From: a bacterium
GTDB taxonomy: Bacteria > Elusimicrobiota > Elusimicrobia > Elusimicrobiales > UBA9959
Reading direction: 5' to 3'
NCBI GenBank assembly: GCA_021811315.1
Contig: JAJZPF010000006.1
Location: 1-64,000, forward strand
DNA length: 64,000 nt
Below are positions 1 to 8,290 of the stretch, piece after piece; position 1 is the stretch's first letter, and every line of letters starts with the position of its first letter. The translations under genes and the position numbers were made by a program. The notes under the pieces were generated by a model that was given only the letters and a program-made list of their open reading frames with translations, was not told where the DNA came from and made no database searches.

Positions 1-116
1 CCGGCTTCCTTCAGATTCCGCCTCGCGGCGGACACCCTTGCCTTTGGCTAACGGTAGGTTCTATCAACCCCCGTAGGGGACTTTCACCCCCAAGCGTGCG
101 CGCATGCCGCGCGCAC
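1..116 (-). mobile_element. 5' end of a group II intron, cut by the window edge
   Basis: Read on the minus strand from 116 downward, the segment begins with GTGCGCGCGG and goes on with features typical of group II intron 5' ends: a short GC-rich first hairpin, a GGGGTGAAAGTCCCC hairpin, a TTAGCC...GGCAAGGGTGTCC block and GGAATCTGAAGGAAGC. The intron boundary lies right after the terminator U-tract at 117-126, the insertion habit of class C (group IIC) introns. Only about 116 nt of the ribozyme is inside the window; the reverse transcriptase ORF and domains V/VI would lie beyond the left edge. Recognition is from memory of intron consensus sequences, not a database search. Confidence 0.7.
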
Positions 117-120
117 TATA

Positions 121-157
121 AAAAAAGAGCCTGGACTTGAGTCCAGGCTCTTTTTTT
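121..157. terminator. Bidirectional Rho-independent terminator
   Basis: A perfect 10-bp stem (GAGCCTGGAC at 127-136, GTCCAGGCTC at 141-150) with loop TTGA is flanked by six A on the left and seven T on the right, so it can stop transcription in both directions. On the minus strand it follows the stop of the SDR gene at 178 and immediately precedes the group II intron boundary. Confidence 0.9.
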
Positions 158-177
158 ACTCCGGGGCCCTGTAGTTT

Positions 178-1662
178 TCAACAGTTCAAAGCCTGTACCG
201 CCGCCAGAGCGCGGCTCTTTATCTCGAGGGCCAGGCCCCGGAAGATCACCACGTGGACCGGGTAAAGGGAATACCAGTAAAGATTGCCGAACAGCCCCCG
301 CGGCTCGAAATAAGCGGTAAGGCGGAGCGTGCAGGAGCCGCAGCCCGGCCGGGAGCCGGGCGGGAAAATCGCCGACGGAACCGCCTCGAACTGGAGCCAG
401 CCCTTGCCGGGCAGCCGCATCTCGGCGCGGAGCAGCATCATCCGCCCTTCTATCACCCGCTCTACCCGCCAGAAATCCAGGATCTCCCCCTGCCGTATGA
501 CGTCAGGGTGGCGGCGGCCGAGGCGCATCCCTATCCCGCCGACGAGGCGGTCCTGCAGCGCTTTCAGCTCCCACAGCCACTTCCAGTAGAACCAGCCGCG
601 CCCGCCGCCGATGCCGGTGAAGACCTTGAACACGGCCTCCGCGGGGGCCGCCACTTCCAGCACATGCGCGTGGCGGATAAGGCCTTCCCTGTCCTCGAAA
701 GTATAAGGCTTGGCGTAGGAGGGCGTATAAGCCGCCGTCCAGGAGGTTTCCACGGCGTTCTCGCTCAGGCGCACCAGGGCGCGCTTCACCGCCGTGGCAT
801 AGTCCATCGGCTTGATCTCGGGAAAAAGTTCCGCGGCCGCGGAGGTGCTGCAGGTAACGTCGCAGCTGAGGCTCTCGAGGAGCGGCCGCGCGAGCCTCCT
901 CGGCACGGGGGTTATCAGGCCGACTATCGTGCCGCCGAAACCCACGCTCCCGTGGCGCAGGTTGAGGAACCGGCGCTTCAGGCCCCTTATATCCGCGTAA
1001 ATGCGCAGCAGGTCCTCATAACTATGGACTGTCGACCCGCCTATCTCTATTATCCGCCCTGCGGTCGCCGGCTTCTCCAGGCAGTCGACAAGGTAAGATT
1101 GGGCGTCCCTCACCGACAGCGGCTGACAGCGGGACTGCAGCAGGCTGCTGGTGAGGATGACCGGCATGCGCTCCACCAGGTAGCGTATCATCTCGAATGA
1201 GACGCTGCCCGAGCCGACTATTATGGCGGCCCTGAACTCCGTGACGGGCGGTCCGAAGGTGCGCAGAACTTCCCCCACGCGGTGGCGCGAGAGAAGGTGC
1301 CTGGAGAGCTGCGCGCCCTCCTTGCCGAGCCCTCCCAGATAGACCACCCTGCCGCAGCCGGCCGCGGAAGCGGCTTTGGCAAAATTAGAAGCTGAAGCTT
1401 CCTCCATCTTTTCAAAGCCCGGCACGTCGGCCATGGAGTGCACCAGGTAATAGGCGGCGTCGGCCCCGGCCAGCGCCGCCCCCAGCCCCTCGTTCTTATA
1501 AACGTCGCCCTTATAAATCTCTACGCTTCCGGCCCAGGGCAGCCCCGACAGGTGGTCGGGATTCCGCGTCAGGCAGCGCACCTTGTAGCCCTTGGCCAGC
1601 AGCCGGCCTACAAGCCGCCCGCCGATATAGCCGTCAGGCCCGGTGACTAGAATGGTTTTCAT
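178..1662 (-). CDS. SDR-family NAD(P)-binding protein with C-terminal DUF2867 domain
   Basis: The 494-residue product begins with a Rossmann dinucleotide-binding strand-turn (ILVTGPDGYIGG, about residues 4-15) typical of atypical SDRs of the YbjT/NmrA type. The remaining Rossmann part runs to about residue 240. The last 170 residues (from about 325, HVLEVAAPAEAVFKVFTG) resemble the DUF2867/START-like domain often fused behind such SDRs. Substrate is unknown; relatives are annotated as nucleoside-diphosphate-sugar epimerases or quinone-binding oxidoreductases. It is the last gene before the terminator at 121-157, separated from hemA-hemC by the structured repeat at 1692-1810. No Shine-Dalgarno is evident before the ATG. 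Domain assignment is fairly secure, function is not. Confidence 0.8.
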   Translation of the reverse strand: MKTILVTGPDGYIGGRLVGRLLAKGYKVRCLTRNPDHLSGLPWAGSVEIYKGDVYKNEGLGAALAGADAAYYLVHSMADVPGFEKMEEASASNFAKAASAAGCGRVVYLGGLGKEGAQLSRHLLSRHRVGEVLRTFGPPVTEFRAAIIVGSGSVSFEMIRYLVERMPVILTSSLLQSRCQPLSVRDAQSYLVDCLEKPATAGRIIEIGGSTVHSYEDLLRIYADIRGLKRRFLNLRHGSVGFGGTIVGLITPVPRRLARPLLESLSCDVTCSTSAAAELFPEIKPMDYATAVKRALVRLSENAVETSWTAAYTPSYAKPYTFEDREGLIRHAHVLEVAAPAEAVFKVFTGIGGGRGWFYWKWLWELKALQDRLVGGIGMRLGRRHPDVIRQGEILDFWRVERVIEGRMMLLRAEMRLPGKGWLQFEAVPSAIFPPGSRPGCGSCTLRLTAYFEPRGLFGNLYWYSLYPVHVVIFRGLALEIKSRALAAVQALNC

Positions 1663-1691
1663 GAAATTTTAATGGAACCCCGTTTACGATT

Positions 1692-1810
1692 GCCTGGGGG
1701 GCCGGATTAGCAAAACCTTCCGGAGGCTGAGGCTTGCGTAAGCGCCGAAGCCGGAGGAGGAGTGAGGCCACGGTGTGGCCGAACGCGTTTTGCGTTCCGG
1801 CCACCCGGGC
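1692..1810 (+). repeat. Structured intergenic repeat, copy A
   Basis: This gap between two minus-strand genes folds as a branched element. A 15-bp outer stem with one mismatch joins 1692-1706 to 1796-1810. A GCAAAAC/GTTTTGC helix joins 1710-1716 to 1787-1793. Inside are hairpins GCTT-GCGT-AAGC (1732-1743) and GGCCAC-GGT-GTGGCC (1766-1780). A second copy with the same helices lies at 48733-48870. It is on the strand opposite to its flanking genes here but on the same strand in the other copy. Strand given is the one on which the two copies align. Confidence 0.7.
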
Positions 1811-1824
1811 AACCGCCCCTATCG

Positions 1825-3759
1825 CTAAACGAGCTGCTTAATCTTCGCGACCAGGTCCGTTATCGATTCGCTCAATTTGGCGCAATCTATATATGTATCT
1901 AAACTCAGGCGTTTTTTCCCGTCGGGAGAGGACCAGAACACCCTGAACAGCAGGCCCTCGTCGGTGATCTCGGCATGGGCGCCGAGCGGGGTGGCGCAGC
2001 CGCCGCCCATCTCGGCCAGGAACAGGCGCTCGGCTTCCGCGCAGATGCGCGTGCGCGCGTGGTCCAGCCTGCGCGCCAGCCGCATCACCGGCTGGTCGGA
2101 GGCGACGGCCTCGACGACTATCACGCCCTGCCCGGGAGCGGGCACCACTTCGTCGGCGGTGAAGACCTGGCTTATCCGCTTTTCCAGGCCCAGGCGCTTG
2201 AAAGCGGCGCAGGCCACCACGATAGCGTCGCAGTCCCCGCGGTCCAGCTTCGCCAGCCTGGTATCCATATTCCCCCGCAGCGGGGCGAAGACGGCGTCCG
2301 GCCGCAGCTTCGCTATCTGGTAGCGCCGCCTGAGCGAGCCGGTGGCTATCCTGGGGTTGGGCGGGAGGTCCGCCAATTTTGCGCCGCCGCGGGTAACCAG
2401 CGCGTCGCGCGGGTCCTCGCGCTTCAAAAAGGAAGCTACCATCAGGCCTTCGGCGAGCTCACCCGGGAGGTCTTTGAGGGAATGCATCGCCAGCCTGCTG
2501 CCGCCGTCGATCAGGTCGCGCTCTATCTCTTTCACGAAAAGCCCTTTGCCGTCCTTGGCGATGAGCTTTTCCACGGAATCGTCCAGGAAGATATCACCGC
2601 TGGTCTTGATGATCTTCTGGTCTATCGCCACGCCTTCTTTCCTGACCAGGCCGCAGATAATATCTGTCTGCACTAGAGCCAGCCGGGAGCCGCGCGTGCC
2701 TATGACCAGGGGCACTTTGAAATCGGCGGGGTCGACCGAGGAGTCGTGATTGAATTTGTCCCACATCTCGGCGCCTTTGGTTTCTATTATCCCGCGCGCC
2801 TTATTTATCTCGTCGGAGAGCTGCGCCAGGTTCTCGGCGACTATCCGCTCCAGGTCGTCGATATTGTAAAGGTAGACGTTGGAAAGCTGGCCGGCTTCGG
2901 GCTGGATATTGCGCGGGACGGAAATATCTACGAGGAAAACCGGGTTCCCGTGCCGCAGGCTCATTACCTTGCTCATCATGTCTTTTGTGAGCACCGGTTC
3001 CTTGGCGGAGGTGGAAACAAGGACCACGTCGGCGCCCGTAAGCGCTTCATCGAGCTTCTCCCAGGGGAGGCACTGCGCGGAGAACTTTGCGGCCAGCTCC
3101 TGCCCGTTGGCGAGGGTGCGGTTGATAACGGTAATTGCGGCCTTCTTTTCCGAGAAAGCCAGCGCGGCGGCTTCGGCCATCTCGCCGGCGCCCAGCAGAA
3201 GAACTTTGGCCTTGTCCAGGTCGCCGAAGATCCTGCCGGCGTACTGCACGGCGACAAAAGCTACCGAGCGGCCGCCCTGGCTGATCTTGGTATTGGCGCG
3301 CACATGCTTGCCCACGCCGATCGCGCGCTGAAAAAGCATATTGGTCAGGCGGCCGGTGACACCGGCGGTTTTAGCGCCGTAGTAGGAATCCTTGAGCTGG
3401 CCGAGGATCTCGTTCTCCCCCACCACCATCGAGTCCAGCCCGCAGGCCACGTTCAAAAGATGGTCCAGCGCCTCTTTGCCGGTCTTGCTGTACAGATGGC
3501 CGCCTCCCTGCTTATTCGCATCGTACTGCGACGGGTCGCTCAGGAAACCTATCAGGGAGGCCTCGCAATCCTTCTTTTTCCCGACGGCGTAAAGGTCCAC
3601 GCGGTTGCAGGTGGAGACCCACACCAGCTCCTCCGCGGCAAGGCCTCCGGAAAGCATGGCTTTGAGCAGCAGGCGCTTGCGCTCCGGGCTTATGCTGAAA
3701 GCCTCGCGCGTTTCCACCGAGCAGGTTTTATGAGAGAGGCCGACGAGGACTAGTTCCAT
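1825..3759 (-). CDS. hemA-hemC: Fused glutamyl-tRNA reductase / hydroxymethylbilane synthase (HemA-HemC)
   Basis: This 644-residue protein joins two heme-pathway enzymes. Residues 1 to about 345 are glutamyl-tRNA reductase: catalytic STCNR with Cys51, the MVVGENEILGQLK block near residue 115 and an NADPH Rossmann domain with LLGAGEMA. It makes glutamate-1-semialdehyde from Glu-tRNA. From about residue 350 (VIGTRGSRLALVQT) to the end is porphobilinogen deaminase, with HSLKDLP and the dipyrromethane-attachment motif GGGCATPLGAHA (Cys588). Both halves are close to normal family length and carry their key residues, so both should be active. HemL, the enzyme between the two steps, is encoded at 38.5-39.8 kb. 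It lies 17 bases behind the HemX-like gene, and the ResB-CcsA-HemX-HemA order resembles heme/cytochrome assembly operons in other bacteria. No strong Shine-Dalgarno precedes the start. Confidence 0.93.
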   Translation of the reverse strand: MELVLVGLSHKTCSVETREAFSISPERKRLLLKAMLSGGLAAEELVWVSTCNRVDLYAVGKKKDCEASLIGFLSDPSQYDANKQGGGHLYSKTGKEALDHLLNVACGLDSMVVGENEILGQLKDSYYGAKTAGVTGRLTNMLFQRAIGVGKHVRANTKISQGGRSVAFVAVQYAGRIFGDLDKAKVLLLGAGEMAEAAALAFSEKKAAITVINRTLANGQELAAKFSAQCLPWEKLDEALTGADVVLVSTSAKEPVLTKDMMSKVMSLRHGNPVFLVDISVPRNIQPEAGQLSNVYLYNIDDLERIVAENLAQLSDEINKARGIIETKGAEMWDKFNHDSSVDPADFKVPLVIGTRGSRLALVQTDIICGLVRKEGVAIDQKIIKTSGDIFLDDSVEKLIAKDGKGLFVKEIERDLIDGGSRLAMHSLKDLPGELAEGLMVASFLKREDPRDALVTRGGAKLADLPPNPRIATGSLRRRYQIAKLRPDAVFAPLRGNMDTRLAKLDRGDCDAIVVACAAFKRLGLEKRISQVFTADEVVPAPGQGVIVVEAVASDQPVMRLARRLDHARTRICAEAERLFLAEMGGGCATPLGAHAEITDEGLLFRVFWSSPDGKKRLSLDTYIDCAKLSESITDLVAKIKQLV

Positions 3760-3776
3760 TTTTTATAAGAGTAAGC

Positions 3777-4640
3777 TCAGAAAAATTTATGATAGGCGAT
3801 CAAACGGCTCGAGAGCATCATGGTGGCCGCGATCAGGACGAAGCCCGCGACATTGGCCCAGGCGGCCTTGGTCCCGCGCCAGTCGCCGTATTTCCTCAGG
3901 ACCAGGTAAAGGCCGTAAACGAGCAGGGTGGCGATGGCCCCGAGCTCTTTCACGTCGGAGCCCGGCAGGCGGCCGTACTTAGTATAGAGCTGGAAGCTGG
4001 CGAGGAGGAAGCCGCCGACGAAAAGAGGGAAACCCACTTCCACGAGGCGCCAGATAAGCTTGTCCATATCGCCTATGGACGGGAGCGCGAAAGCCGCCTC
4101 GTGCGGCTTCCTAGCCCTGAGCTCCATGTCGGAAAGCAGCAGGGAGGAACTCGCGCCGAAAGCATTTATGAACAGGCCGTAGGAAACAATGAACAGGAAA
4201 TTATGCAGCGCGGACAGGCCGCTCCTCGCCTGGAGGGTAAAAGCGTCGAGGCCTGGCGCCGCGGAAAAAAGCGGAACGGCCAGCAGGAGCAGGCTCCAGG
4301 GCAGCACGAAAACGAAAGTGACGCCCGTGCCCCTGCGCATTTCGAGCGCCAGCAGGAGCGCGTTCACGCAGAAGCCGAGCGCCAGCACCATCCCGCGCGG
4401 GGTGTTAAGCGGGGTGAGATACCTGTTCTCGGGTACATACCAGAAGAAAAGAGTAAGAGCGATGAAAGCGGCCGCCTGGAAAAGCACGGCGCCGCCCAGG
4501 AGGATAAGCGAGGCCTTGAAGACCTTCTCTTTCCGGTTAAAGACGAAATAAACCCCGTGGGCCATCGCGAGAAGGGTGAAAGCGAAAGCAAGCCTTACGC
4601 ACCAGGCCGACGCCGCCGCAAAGTCAGGAAAAATATCCAT
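3777..4640 (-). CDS. hemX: HemX-like membrane protein (CcsA/cytochrome c assembly family)
   Basis: The 287-residue product has about eight hydrophobic helices and general similarity to the CcmC/CcsA assembly family, but lacks the WGxxWxWDP tryptophan-rich heme motif seen in its upstream neighbour. That pattern, and the place directly before hemA, match the HemX proteins known from Bacillus and others, where HemX lowers the amount of glutamyl-tRNA reductase. By analogy it could tune HemA-HemC level or act as a heme-handling partner of the CcsA/ResB pair. It sits 16 bases after the ccsA stop and 17 before the hemA-hemC start, so the four genes are probably one transcript. An uncharacterised third maturation subunit is the alternative. 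Confidence 0.7.
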   Translation of the reverse strand: MDIFPDFAAASAWCVRLAFAFTLLAMAHGVYFVFNRKEKVFKASLILLGGAVLFQAAAFIALTLFFWYVPENRYLTPLNTPRGMVLALGFCVNALLLALEMRRGTGVTFVFVLPWSLLLLAVPLFSAAPGLDAFTLQARSGLSALHNFLFIVSYGLFINAFGASSSLLLSDMELRARKPHEAAFALPSIGDMDKLIWRLVEVGFPLFVGGFLLASFQLYTKYGRLPGSDVKELGAIATLLVYGLYLVLRKYGDWRGTKAAWANVAGFVLIAATMMLSSRLIAYHKFF

Positions 4641-4656
4641 GGTTGCTCGCAGTTCC

Positions 4657-5451
4657 TCAGCTCCTGCCGTAACTGTGCAGGCCGGACATCAGATAGTTTA
4701 CCCCGAAGTAAGTGAACATGACCAGCAGGAAGCCCCACAGCATGAGGCTCGCGAACTTTTTATCCTTCCAGCCTTTGGTCCTTCTAAGGTGTATCGCCAC
4801 CGCGTAATAGAGCCAGGTGATAAGGGACCAGGTTTCCTTAGGGTCCCAGGACCAGTAGGAGCCCCAGGCCGAGTTCGCCCAGACCGCCCCGGTGATTATC
4901 CCCATGGTAAGCAGCCAGAATCCCACCAGGCAGGCCCTGTAGACCAGCGATTCAAGGCTTTTCTTCTTGTCCGCATGCTCGGCTTTGCCCATGAAGGAAA
5001 AAACCGCGGCTCCGAGGAAAGAGAGAAGCAGCGCGCCGTAGCCGGTCATGACGGTGCTCACGTGGATAAGCAGCCAGTTGGACTGCAGCGCCGGGACCAG
5101 CGGCGAAATGCTCGATTCCAGGAAGGAAGCCCCCCCCATGCTCAGCAGGGCCACCACGGCCGTCCAGGGCGCCAGCCATTCCAGCTCGCGGCCGGAAAAA
5201 TGCTTGAACAGGAGGTAAGCGCCGACGAAAGCCCAGATGAGGAAGATCAGGGATTCGTATTGGTTGGAAAGAGGGGCCCTTCCCGCCAGGTACCAGCGCG
5301 CGCCGATATGGTAGGTAGTGGAAAGCCAGGCGGCCAGGAGCGCGAGGACGGAGTACTTGAATTTCCAGGGCTTGTTCAAAAGAAAGCCGAGCAGGGTAGC
5401 CGCCATGGCGGCGCCGTAAAAGACAAAAGCAGCTTTAAGCGATATTTCCAT
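4657..5451 (-). CDS. ccsA: System II cytochrome c maturation protein CcsA-type (heme exporter/ligase half)
   Basis: The 264-residue polytopic protein carries the family's tryptophan-rich heme-presenting motif WGSYWSWDPKETWS at about residues 196-209, followed by two further helices and conserved histidines (for example in AIHLRR and LHSYG). CcsA (also called CcsB or ResC depending on the lineage) moves heme across the inner membrane and, with ResB/Ccs1, ligates it to CxxCH apocytochromes outside. Its ATG overlaps the resB stop by one base (TAATG), which indicates translational coupling. It is one of two such systems in the window; the other is at 9.7-11.6 kb. Confidence 0.92.
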   Translation of the reverse strand: MEISLKAAFVFYGAAMAATLLGFLLNKPWKFKYSVLALLAAWLSTTYHIGARWYLAGRAPLSNQYESLIFLIWAFVGAYLLFKHFSGRELEWLAPWTAVVALLSMGGASFLESSISPLVPALQSNWLLIHVSTVMTGYGALLLSFLGAAVFSFMGKAEHADKKKSLESLVYRACLVGFWLLTMGIITGAVWANSAWGSYWSWDPKETWSLITWLYYAVAIHLRRTKGWKDKKFASLMLWGFLLVMFTYFGVNYLMSGLHSYGRS

Positions 5452-6506
5452 TATTTCATCTCCTTCCAGAACGCCATAGAGAGGCCGATCATCAGCGCGG
5501 CGAAGCCGGCGTAGATGAAGAAAACGCTTGGGTCCTTGGAAACCTGTATGCTCGAATAATTAGGATTTTTAGGGTCGTAGCCGGACTGGTAGAACCGGTA
5601 GCCCTTGTAGGCGGCCGGGGAATTGACGTTGATAAGTTTCTCCAGTTTTTCAACGCCATTCTCGAGGAAGGCGATGCGGCTCTCGAACTGCTTTACCCTG
5701 CCGGGGTTATACTCGTAAACATACCGCAGCCCGTCGGCGGTCTGCACGCCGTGGAAGTCGGGGTGGTTGGCGAAGAGGTAGCTGGCCTTCGCGGCCTTCG
5801 GGGCTTTTGCCCCGGCCGGCTTTATAGCGAGGGCCGGGTTTTCCCTGGCTTCATTGACGGTCATCGGGCCTTCATTGCCGATGGAGAAATTAGGATAAAA
5901 GTTCAGGACGGACAGGTCCGCGCCGGTGGAAGCGAAATGCGCGTCCTTGCCCGGGACCACTTCAACGGACTCTACCAGGTCTTCGCCTTCATGCCCCGGG
6001 TCTTCGCACTTTTTAAGCACGTGGATGATGTGCTTCTCCTGGTCCCAGTAATGTATCTGGAAGCTTTTAAGCGTGACCTCGAAAGGCAAGGCCTCGGAAA
6101 CCCCGGAGTCGCCGTCGAACTCGCTCCTGACCTGCCCGGTCTCGAGCGCCATGATGCCGCGCACCGCGAAAAGGCCGTGCACCGCGCCGCCGAAGAACAT
6201 CAGCGTAACGCCCACGTGGCTCAGGAAAACGCCGGGGCGCAGCTTAAGGACTTTCCACTGCTTTACCGTGCAGGCGACCATGTTAAGGGCGCCGCCGGCC
6301 ATCAGGGCCATGAACCAGAAGCTGGAGAACACGTTATTGAAACGCAGCGCGACTACCAGGTTCCCGCCGAGGCGGCCGAACATCTGCTGGTAAGCCTCCA
6401 GAGCTTCGCCCTGGGGTATCACCCCGCCGAGCAGGAAAGCGATCAGCATCAGCGCTGATAGAGTGAAAAAGAACTTTATAGAGGCGAGTTTGTTTATGAG
6501 TTTCAT
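5451..6506 (-). CDS. resB: System II cytochrome c maturation protein ResB-type
   Basis: The 351-residue protein has three hydrophobic helices in the N-terminal third (first at about residues 8-28), a large hydrophilic domain with the LNFYPNFS block, and a last helix near the C-terminus (FFIYAGFAALMIGLSMAF), the layout of ResB/Ccs1. It receives heme from CcsA and holds apocytochrome during ligation outside the inner membrane. I start it at 6506 rather than at an upstream ATG because AAGGA lies just before this codon and the hydrophobic segment begins directly after it. An extended -10 promoter at 6588-6596 fits an mRNA for resB-ccsA-hemX-hemAC. Confidence 0.9.
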   Translation of the reverse strand: MKLINKLASIKFFFTLSALMLIAFLLGGVIPQGEALEAYQQMFGRLGGNLVVALRFNNVFSSFWFMALMAGGALNMVACTVKQWKVLKLRPGVFLSHVGVTLMFFGGAVHGLFAVRGIMALETGQVRSEFDGDSGVSEALPFEVTLKSFQIHYWDQEKHIIHVLKKCEDPGHEGEDLVESVEVVPGKDAHFASTGADLSVLNFYPNFSIGNEGPMTVNEARENPALAIKPAGAKAPKAAKASYLFANHPDFHGVQTADGLRYVYEYNPGRVKQFESRIAFLENGVEKLEKLINVNSPAAYKGYRFYQSGYDPKNPNYSSIQVSKDPSVFFIYAGFAALMIGLSMAFWKEMK

Positions 6507-6587
6507 CGCAGGGTCCTTAGTAAGAAAGCCGCTGGTGCAGACGCTGGAACCGGTAGGCAAGGGTATGCAGAGTCCCTATTATTGTAA

Positions 6588-6596
6588 ATTATAACA
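6588..6596 (-). promoter_or_regulatory. Extended -10 promoter for resB-ccsA-hemX-hemAC
   Basis: On the minus strand the sequence TGTTATAAT (6596 to 6588) is a perfect extended -10 element. No good -35 is present at 17 bp, as is common with extended -10 promoters. The predicted leader to the resB ATG is about 75 nt. The same TGT-TATAmT form recurs at 26346-26354. Confidence 0.55.
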
Positions 6597-6613
6597 AAAC
6601 AAGAGCCTTAAAA

Positions 6614-8290
6614 TCACAAGTACCTTGAAAGCGAGAGGCTCCAGTTCGCGAAACCGTTGACGTAATAACTGTCCTGTTTCTGGAACTTAAGATTGAGAAG
6701 GGTTTTGCCTACCGTGTAACTGCCGTTAAGGATCACATTGCTCCCCCGCGCCCCGCGCGTCATTTCTCCGGAAAAGTCGAAACCCTCGCCCGGAGAATAA
6801 TTCGCCGAGAGGCTAAGCATCTTGCCGCGGCTCAAGCCGTTCACCTCGTCCCGGCTCCAGATCAGGCTATAGGCCCCCGTAAGTTTAAGAGTCTCAAGCG
6901 GCGAAGACTGGACCTGCGCCGTAAGGCTGCGGTTAAGAGTGACGGCCCCGTCGGCTAAATTCCGACTGCGTGTGAAAACATAATTGCCTGACAGGTCCGT
7001 GGCCGGCGCCGGGTGCAGGCCAAGCCCTCCGCCCGCCGAATACTGCCTGTTGCCGCCGGGAACGTTGCGGAGCGGGCGCGCGCCCCAGGTGGCCGCCTCG
7101 CCGTAGATATCGTAAAGGGGACGGGGAGTGAGGGTAAGGCGCTGCCGCAGCCCGTCGGAAAGGGTGGCGCCGCCCAGTGGGTCGTAGGCCCAGGAGCCGT
7201 CCGCGCTCATCCGGAGCGCCGCCTTGCCGGAACGCGTGCGCCACTCCCCGGTAGCCGAATCGGAAACGCTTTGCCGCTCCTCGAAACCGCTTTTGCGCAG
7301 ATAGGAAAGCTGGTTATCCACGCGGCCGCGGCGCAGCATGGCGAAGGAGGTCAGCGTGAGCGAGTTCTGCGAGGAATCCGCGCGCCTGACGCTGCTCCTG
7401 GAGTATTCGCCGCTATATCCCAGAAAGGATTCCAGATACCTGGTCCTGAAACGCCGGGTGGCCATATAGGCGCTGGCCGTTTTGGAATTTTGCTTTACGG
7501 CCCCGGCGGACGATTCGGTCCCTTCGCCCTGGTAAGAAGCGCGCAGAGAGGCCCTTTCAAGACGGCCTTTCATATCCGTAAAATTCAGTTCCGCGTCGGC
7601 ACGGGTAGATTCCGTACGCGTGTTGGACAATTGAGACAGCTTGTCCTCGGTGCGGCTCCGTTCCCGGCGGTACTGCAGGCGCAGCGGCCCCCTGGCATAA
7701 GCGCCCTGCTCGGTACGTATATAAGTATCCTGCAGCACGGAGGAATCCGGGGAAGGGTCCCTGCGCTGCAGACGGGAGTTCGACACGCTGAAACTGGGCA
7801 GCCTGGGCAGCGCCAGTCCCCAGGTGAGCCCCTGGTTGGTATCCACAAGATTACGGGCTGCCGGCGGCGACCCCCAGACCTGCTCCGTCCTGACCCTGGA
7901 GAGGCTGGGCGCCAGGGTTACATAACGCCTGAGACCCGGGGGAAGCAGCATCCCATGGAAGGAGTAGCCCAGTATTTTCTGGTTCGCGTCGGAGGTGGTT
8001 ACGGTCTGGGAAAGGCTCTTTCCCTGAATGAAGTTCAGAGAGGCCCCGCCTTCCCCTACCATGGGACTGCCCAGCGGCCCCTCCATGGAATAGGCATAAG
8101 ACTGCGAGAACCCCGACGTCTCGCGGGTCCCCTCGGTGGTCTTCACTTTAAAATTGTCGTAGTTCCAATTTAGCAGGCCGGAGCGCATATACTGCGCGCG
8201 CGCGGAAGCGCAAAAAAAAATAATAAGTAAGGAACAAAGGCCGCAGAACAGAGGAGATATCTTCCGAGTTTCCCCACCCCCATCTTTCAT
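6614..8290 (-). CDS. Predicted outer-membrane beta-barrel protein of unknown family
   Basis: The 558-residue product starts with a charged tail and a hydrophobic signal segment ending in ASARA (about residue 32). After that it is dominated by alternating polar/hydrophobic stretches of 8-12 residues separated by short turns rich in S, G, D and R, the pattern of a large outer-membrane barrel. The C-terminus reads LSLSRYL, close to the aromatic-ended last strand of such proteins. No family motif is recognised and it carries no CxxCH site. It is the last gene of a seven-gene overlapping operon (ATGA overlap with the radical SAM gene) that also encodes an 11-heme cytochrome, so it may be the porin of a second electron conduit; this is inference. 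A secretion or glycan-related barrel is equally possible. Confidence 0.7.
   Translation of the reverse strand: MKDGGGETRKISPLFCGLCSLLIIFFCASARAQYMRSGLLNWNYDNFKVKTTEGTRETSGFSQSYAYSMEGPLGSPMVGEGGASLNFIQGKSLSQTVTTSDANQKILGYSFHGMLLPPGLRRYVTLAPSLSRVRTEQVWGSPPAARNLVDTNQGLTWGLALPRLPSFSVSNSRLQRRDPSPDSSVLQDTYIRTEQGAYARGPLRLQYRRERSRTEDKLSQLSNTRTESTRADAELNFTDMKGRLERASLRASYQGEGTESSAGAVKQNSKTASAYMATRRFRTRYLESFLGYSGEYSRSSVRRADSSQNSLTLTSFAMLRRGRVDNQLSYLRKSGFEERQSVSDSATGEWRTRSGKAALRMSADGSWAYDPLGGATLSDGLRQRLTLTPRPLYDIYGEAATWGARPLRNVPGGNRQYSAGGGLGLHPAPATDLSGNYVFTRSRNLADGAVTLNRSLTAQVQSSPLETLKLTGAYSLIWSRDEVNGLSRGKMLSLSANYSPGEGFDFSGEMTRGARGSNVILNGSYTVGKTLLNLKFQKQDSYYVNGFANWSLSLSRYL

Noticed and set aside
3777-4640. 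A third heme-ligase CcsA
   Set aside because: The tryptophan-rich WWD heme motif is absent and its place beside hemA fits HemX.
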